Assembly: GCA_964473865.1 (NCBI GenBank)
Contig: CAYYQN010000019.1
Coordinates: forward strand, 20,393-84,392
From: CAIMUX01 sp964473865
Lineage (GTDB): Bacteria > Eisenbacteria > RBG-16-71-46 > CAIMUX01
Direction: 5' to 3'
DNA length: 64,000 nt
Program-made: the position numbers and the translations under genes
Part shown: positions 59,486 to 64,000 of the stretch, piece after piece
Position numbering within the stretch: position 1 is the first letter of the stretch
Layout: the number at the start of each line of letters is the position of its first letter
The notes under the pieces: generated by a model
The model's input: only the letters and a program-made list of their open reading frames with translations
Databases searched by the model: none
What the model was told of the DNA's origin: nothing

Positions 59486-62398
59486 GTGACCACTCGAACC
59501 GTCCTGCTGTGCTTGATCCTTCTGAGTCTCTCGCCGTGTAACAGCATGGGGGGGGCGAACTTAGGTGGTTGTCTGATTCTTCACGCTGATCCGTTGGTCT
59601 ACACGAGTGACATCCAATCCTACTGTGGGCTATCCGGCCTGGACTCCTGCGCCGCCGCGGTGTCCAGCGTCCCCTGGGATCCCGAGAGTCCGGTGGTTTT
59701 CTATGCGATCGCGGCCTTCCCCGTGTCACGGCCTCGGCTCAAGGCGGTCACGTTTGCCGTCGATTACGACTCTACCAAGTTCGTGCTGCTAGGCAGAGGG
59801 TCCTGCGCCGATTTCGAGATCAGTGACACCGGCTGGCCCGGTCCGGGCAAGGGAACGAGCCTGACCTGGTCGGTGGCGCAGACGAGCCGGCTGCGCGAGA
59901 TTTACTGGTTCGCGGGCTACGGCTACTCCGAACTGGAGGAGGATTCCACGACCTTCAGCCTCCTGCCGCACCCCCAGCAAGGAGGCGTGTTCGTCGATGA
60001 CTCCTTTCCTGCCGCGGTCGACACGATCGCGGGCTATGGCGTGCTCGGCTTCGGGCAGCCCGGCGCCACGCCCTGCCCGATCTGGACTCCCGACCCCAGC
60101 GGTTCATACGACCCCCCGCCCGCCGACGAGGTCAGCGTCCAGTTCGCCGATAGCACGCTCAGCCTCCCACCGGAGAGCCGCGGAGAGGTTCCGCTCTCCT
60201 TTGTGACCACGGCCTACCCGGGGCTCCTCGACACCCTGGAGACGCTCGGCGCTGTAGGCATTCGGAGATTCTTCCCGGAGAGGACCCGCGCCGACACGCT
60301 CGGGCTGGACATCTTCGGCAATCCCGTTCGTCTCCTCGATCTTACCGGGTACTACGTTGTGACGTTCTCCGATGAATCGAACGCCATTGCGGCCGTATCC
60401 ACGCTCGCGCTCAACGGCCATGTCCTTTCCGTCGAGCACATTCCGGCCGGCATACCCGTCTCAGCAGACACCTACTGGGACTACTGGCCGTGCCAGCCGG
60501 TGCACCACAACGCCGAGTGGTTCCTGGACAACCAAGGGATCATGACCGGATATGGAAATTGTCAGGACGCCACGGCCGGATCCGACATTGGTCTCTTCCA
60601 CAACGACGTCTGGTGGCCGCTGCCGGAATCCTATGGGCGCCAGATCACGATTGCCTGTGTCGACGTCGGGGTTCGCGACGACCACGGGGATCTGGAGGTC
60701 GTGAACAAGTACCTGCCGCTGTCGCAAAGGCGACTCATCGAGAGCTATCCCGAGACTTCGGACTTCTGCGGAGCCCACGGGACCCGGATGGCCGGATATG
60801 CGGCTGCCACTGCCGACAACGAGATCGGCATCGCCGGGGTCTGCTCATACTGCAACATCCTGGACCTCTACTCTCCAAACGCATACGAAGACTACTGTAG
60901 TCAACCGGAGGCCAGTCGTCAGTGCGAATCGGTCTACCTCGCCGATGCCGCGACGCACATTGACAATTCCGCGTTGGTGGACGCCTGCCCCTTTGTCTAC
61001 AACCTGGAGTTTGCCGGCGCGTCCGCCTCCGAGATCGCCCCGTGTACCGAAGCCCTGTACAAGGCGATCTGGAACCGGTACAAGACAGGGCAAGTCTCCA
61101 TTGCGCCATCGAGCGACAAGAATACCGTCGCGCCGATACGAGTCGGACCGGCCGACGTCCCGTTTGTTCTTGGGGTTGGCGGCTCCACCTGGGATGATCG
61201 ATTCTGGGCCCGCCAGACTTCCTGCAGTGTGAAAGACACATTGCCCGTGTTCGCGCAGCCCGGAACGGGAGTCGGCCCGGGTGTCGTGTCCATATGTGCG
61301 CCCGCCAGCGGGACGATGGTTGGCTTGCACTATGTCCCGAACGCCGCCTGCGATTCTGTCTTCTACACCAGCGGAGAAGGCCAGTGCTCGAGTGCTTGCG
61401 CCCTCGTGGCCGGAGTCGCCGGGTACCTACAGGAGGCGGCGAACCTCTTGGAGCCATGCGGCATGTGGCTCACGAGCGACGATCTGATGGGGATCATCGA
61501 GGCCTCCGCCCGTCCCTTCCGCGAGAGTCCGCTGATCACCACGGACTGCGCAGTGTGCACTCGGGATATGTTCGGCCCGGGGATCGTAGATGTGGGCAGC
61601 GCCATCGAACTGGTCCGCATGCGGTGGTCCGGGCATTGGTACGAGCGGACGGCCAAGAAGGGAGATCCCTATGTCCTCAGTTGGCAACGCCAGGACCGGA
61701 TCGTCCGCCCTGAGACCTTCTACTACATGATCTCGACGATTACCGCGGAGGTCCAGCTCTCGCAGTGCGACGACCCCGAGCTGCCTCCGTTCTGCGCCTG
61801 GGTACGCCGGATTCCGTCTCGGTCATACGAAGAGTACTTCGACTGGCTACCTACCAGTCAACCCCCACCAAATCAAGGTCACGGTCGCGCCAACTGGGAC
61901 ATGGCCGCGGAAGGGATCACCGGGTGCTCCATGGGATTGATCGATCAGGCGACGGGCATCGTGCGCATCACCGCATGCACATACGGCAGGCGGCTTCCGA
62001 GCGACCCCCCCGATGTGTATGAGTGGGTCAACGGCCTGGAGCCGGACAGCCTGCAGATGAAGTATGTCTGCGCCGTGTCCGGCACCGCGGGAGTGGACGA
62101 ACCCAGCATCACGGAGTCACTCGTGGACTGGAAGGTGCTTCGCGTACGCGCCGACTCCGGAGACCAGTGGTCCATCCAGTATCGTGCGGGAACGGTACCC
62201 CAGGCAGAGCTGGTGGTGTTCGATACGGTGGGCCGGCAGCGGGCGCGCGTTCGGCCGCTGGACACCTCGCCCGGCGTGCACGAAGTCCGCTGGCGAGCGG
62301 CCTCGGAAGATGGCCGGGCGCTTCCCTCGGGGGTGTACTTCGTTCGACCCCACGACGGTCCGGCGAACCGGTCCGCCAAGGTCATTCACATCCACTGA
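59486..62398 (+). CDS. Secreted subtilase-like protease with recurrent N-domain and FlgD-like C-domain
   Basis: About 970 residues from the GTG at 59486, which follows GAGGAGGAG; the frame is open to 59264 without SD. Signal peptide 1-24 (VLLCLILLSLSPC). Residues about 25-200 are the same domain seen twice in the Cys-rich protein (NLGGCLILHADP ... IYWFAGYGYS ... FVDDSFPAAVD). The S8 domain follows: Asp393 in CVDVGVRDDHGDL, His431 in CGAHGTRMAGYAAA and Ser635 in GQCSSACALVAGVAGYL. The last motif keeps the serine but has Q-C for the usual G-T and Ala for Pro. A FlgD-like tail (LPSGVYFVRPHDG) ends the protein. Probably secreted; activity is plausible but the degenerate motif leaves doubt. Confidence 0.85.
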   Translation: MTTRTVLLCLILLSLSPCNSMGGANLGGCLILHADPLVYTSDIQSYCGLSGLDSCAAAVSSVPWDPESPVVFYAIAAFPVSRPRLKAVTFAVDYDSTKFVLLGRGSCADFEISDTGWPGPGKGTSLTWSVAQTSRLREIYWFAGYGYSELEEDSTTFSLLPHPQQGGVFVDDSFPAAVDTIAGYGVLGFGQPGATPCPIWTPDPSGSYDPPPADEVSVQFADSTLSLPPESRGEVPLSFVTTAYPGLLDTLETLGAVGIRRFFPERTRADTLGLDIFGNPVRLLDLTGYYVVTFSDESNAIAAVSTLALNGHVLSVEHIPAGIPVSADTYWDYWPCQPVHHNAEWFLDNQGIMTGYGNCQDATAGSDIGLFHNDVWWPLPESYGRQITIACVDVGVRDDHGDLEVVNKYLPLSQRRLIESYPETSDFCGAHGTRMAGYAAATADNEIGIAGVCSYCNILDLYSPNAYEDYCSQPEASRQCESVYLADAATHIDNSALVDACPFVYNLEFAGASASEIAPCTEALYKAIWNRYKTGQVSIAPSSDKNTVAPIRVGPADVPFVLGVGGSTWDDRFWARQTSCSVKDTLPVFAQPGTGVGPGVVSICAPASGTMVGLHYVPNAACDSVFYTSGEGQCSSACALVAGVAGYLQEAANLLEPCGMWLTSDDLMGIIEASARPFRESPLITTDCAVCTRDMFGPGIVDVGSAIELVRMRWSGHWYERTAKKGDPYVLSWQRQDRIVRPETFYYMISTITAEVQLSQCDDPELPPFCAWVRRIPSRSYEEYFDWLPTSQPPPNQGHGRANWDMAAEGITGCSMGLIDQATGIVRITACTYGRRLPSDPPDVYEWVNGLEPDSLQMKYVCAVSGTAGVDEPSITESLVDWKVLRVRADSGDQWSIQYRAGTVPQAELVVFDTVGRQRARVRPLDTSPGVHEVRWRAASEDGRALPSGVYFVRPHDGPANRSAKVIHIH

Positions 62399-62408
62399 GA
62401 GGTGCAGC

Positions 62409-63764
62409 ATGAAACGCAGGTCTCACGTATTCATCGCACTGGCACTGCTGCCTCTTGGGGTCACGTTTCCCGCGTTCGCGACAACCTGGGTCGTGGAGCA
62501 CGATCCCGCGCAGCCGACGGACCAGATCGGGGCCGTGGTGGCAGGCGCCGCCTCGGGCGACACGATCCTGATCGGACCCGGCCGATACTTCGAGCACATT
62601 CCACTGCCGGATGATGTCGCCCTCAACCTCATCGGCATCGACGGTGCGGCGGCGACGATTCTGGACGGGAGCGTGCCGATCGCGGGGAGAGAGGGGAGCA
62701 TCCTGTACGTGTCGCTGGCCCGGCGGGCGGGGGATCTTGTCCTTCAGGGGCTGTCCCTGGTGAACGGCACGGGCAACAGCCTGCCCGGATGGATCGCCGG
62801 GGGCGGCGGTGCATTATACTGGGCGAGCGGCATGAAGACGCTGACGGTGCGCGGCTGTCACTTTGAGAACAACCGGGCTGCGTTGCCTGGTGGCTACTGG
62901 AACGGAGGTGCGATTCGGGTGTGGGACTGTCGTCAGTCGCTGATCGAGGACTGCTCCTTTCGCGGAAACGTGTGCGGGCACGAGGGATCCGGAGAGAACG
63001 GGGAAGATCTCTGGCTGAAAGCCGGCTATGGTCCCGGTGCCACCACCCACACCATCCGGCGCTGCCGTTTCGACATCGTCGGTCCGCCATTCTCGTCCGG
63101 CGCCGCGGTCTGGGCGAGCGGGCAGTCGTTGCTTGTGGAGGACTGTTCGTTCGAGAGTGATGCTTCCGCGGCCGACCAGCTATGGGCCATCACCTCCGAG
63201 GCTACGGACAACGAGATTCGGAGCAACACGTTCATTGCGCGCGGCGGCTATAGCGGCACGGGTGTCGGTGTGGTTGGTCCCTACTTCGAATGGGCGAACT
63301 GCACCATGACCGGCAATCGCTTCTGGGCAGAAGCAACGCCACCCTGGTCCATGGTTGGTCTGCGGGCCCGGACGGTCATGGAGGACAACTGCTTCGTCCG
63401 CACGGGCGTAAAGGTCAGTACGGAGGCGGAGTGCCGCGAGGTGGACCTCGCACGAAACGTCTTTTACCAGAGTCCGGTGCTGATCAATGCCCTGGGCGCC
63501 AGCACCATCTCCTGCTGCGTTACCTGGCCGGATACGTTGGAGATCAGCCAGCGGTGCCCGGTGCCGGTGGTTGACCACGTGCTCCTTGCCGATCCGCTCT
63601 TCTGCGAGGACAGCCCGGAGTCCTTCACCGTCGCCGCCAACAGCCCCTGTCTCGGCCACCCGGAGCTGCCCGGGTGCGGCGTCATCGGCGGCGTCTCGGC
63701 GGGTTGTCCCGGCACCGCGGTAGAGGTGCGGAGCTGGGGAAGCATCAAGCGGCGGTTCCGGTAG
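62409..63764 (+). CDS. Secreted right-handed beta-helix protein with SWGSIKRRFR tail
   Basis: A 451-residue protein; the ATG at 62409 lies ten bases after the subtilase stop with GAGAGGTG as SD. Signal peptide 1-24 (VFIALALLPLGVTFPAFA-TT). The start of the mature part (DQIGAVVAGAASGDTILIGPGRY) is the usual cap of pectin-lyase-like right-handed beta helices, and repeated turns follow (LTVRGCHFENNRA, SLIEDCSFRGNVC, LLVEDCSFESDA, NEIRSNTFIARGG). No lyase active site is visible. The last ten residues are SWGSIKRRFR after CPGTAVEV. Probably an extracellular structural or binding protein, co-transcribed with the protease. Confidence 0.87.
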   Translation: MKRRSHVFIALALLPLGVTFPAFATTWVVEHDPAQPTDQIGAVVAGAASGDTILIGPGRYFEHIPLPDDVALNLIGIDGAAATILDGSVPIAGREGSILYVSLARRAGDLVLQGLSLVNGTGNSLPGWIAGGGGALYWASGMKTLTVRGCHFENNRAALPGGYWNGGAIRVWDCRQSLIEDCSFRGNVCGHEGSGENGEDLWLKAGYGPGATTHTIRRCRFDIVGPPFSSGAAVWASGQSLLVEDCSFESDASAADQLWAITSEATDNEIRSNTFIARGGYSGTGVGVVGPYFEWANCTMTGNRFWAEATPPWSMVGLRARTVMEDNCFVRTGVKVSTEAECREVDLARNVFYQSPVLINALGASTISCCVTWPDTLEISQRCPVPVVDHVLLADPLFCEDSPESFTVAANSPCLGHPELPGCGVIGGVSAGCPGTAVEVRSWGSIKRRFR

Positions 63765-63780
63765 GCGACACATCGCGGTC

Positions 63781-63812
63781 GGCCCCTGCTCCCGGCCCCC
63801 GAGGAGCGGGCC
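63781..63812 (+). terminator. Hairpin after the beta-helix gene
   Basis: GGCCC(CT)GCTCC (63781-63792) pairs with GGAGCGGGCC (63803-63812) with a two-base bulge, 16 bases after the stop. It abuts repeat copy 2 and could equally be part of that element. Confidence 0.4.
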
Positions 63813-63945
63813 ATCCCCGAAACGGGGCGTGTGAGCCGTTGCCTTGCCGCAACTGGGCGATGGGAGGGCGGACGGTGCCGGCGCGGGACGTGTGCGCCGC
63901 GCGGGTACTACGGAGCCGATCGCACGGCAAAACCTCGCGCGAGCG
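63809..63945 (+). repeat. Dispersed noncoding repeat, copy 2
   Basis: About 137 bases starting GGCCATCCCCGAAACGGGG, inverted relative to copy 1 at 59047-59182. The CCCCG/CGGGG stem near the start is kept in both copies while its three-base loop differs (AAA here; AAG in copy 1 read the same way). The element seems to continue toward the window end. Confidence 0.75.
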
Positions 63946-64000
63946 GTAAGCGATCCGCGAACGGAGTCGCCGGGTAGCGGCTCAGTGGCTCAGGTCTTGC

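Noticed and set aside
63765..64000. tRNA, RNase P or tmRNA in the right-hand noncoding end
   Set aside because: No cloverleaf, CCA end, or recognisable conserved core; the stretch is better described as the dispersed repeat.

Overview
High-GC bacterial DNA (about 65-70% G+C by eye) with no rRNA, tRNA, CRISPR array, insertion sequence or phage gene that I could recognise. The gene content points to the FCB superphylum, most likely Candidatus Eisenbacteria or a close relative. The signs are secreted proteins ending in FlgD-like/type IX-style beta domains, a PorV/PorQ-like barrel beside a TonB-dependent receptor, a Bat aerotolerance-type operon, a TlpA/DUF6029/Omp28 trio and long Cys-rich repeat proteins. 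This placement is inference from families; no marker gene settles it. Starts are often GTG or TTG with a clear Shine-Dalgarno (SD), and many neighbours overlap by 1-4 bases.

Layout. 0-4.4 kb: the end of an unknown gene, a secreted protein and a convergent secreted beta-rich protein. 5.0-11.6 kb: three secreted carbohydrate-active proteins (GH29 alpha-L-fucosidase, DUF4838 protein, GH3 with PA14). 11.7-17.6 kb: a solute-binding/VWA fusion, a membrane MutS-like ATPase and NAD-dependent DNA ligase. 17.6-21.6 kb: TlpA thioredoxin, DUF6029 barrel and Omp28-type lipoprotein, translationally coupled. 21.9-24.1 kb: a secreted Cys-rich repeat protein. 24.4-26.05 kb: a decayed type I restriction locus, with an hsdM N-terminal scrap, an intact fic gene and an hsdR N-terminal scrap. 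26.2-28.7 kb: low-molecular-weight phosphatase, glyA and a HIT protein. 28.9-38.0 kb: moxR-DUF58-BatD-like-batA-batBC-batDE, closed by a terminator. 38.1-43.6 kb: PTS EIIA-like protein, zinc ribbon, amidohydrolase, GAF-GAF-PP2C phosphatase, bactofilin and rhomboid. 43.8-54.9 kb (minus): a surface cluster of TonB receptor, PorV/Q-like barrel, two lipoproteins and two proteins with FlgD-like tails. 55.1-58.9 kb: cytidine deaminase, dusB, a lipoprotein and a SirB1-family protein. 59.5-63.8 kb: a subtilase and a beta-helix protein, bracketed by an inverted pair of about 137-bp repeats.

The most interesting signals lie in the secreted proteins. Three unrelated ones end exactly in S-W-[GS]-x-[VLI]-K-x-x-[YF]-R, a candidate C-terminal sorting tag distinct from the FlgD-like tails in the same window. 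A domain of about 170 residues recurs three times in two proteins. Other highlights are the restriction-locus relics, the inverted noncoding repeats, two Bat gene fusions that keep buried signal peptides, and a near-consensus promoter overlapped by two palindromes.
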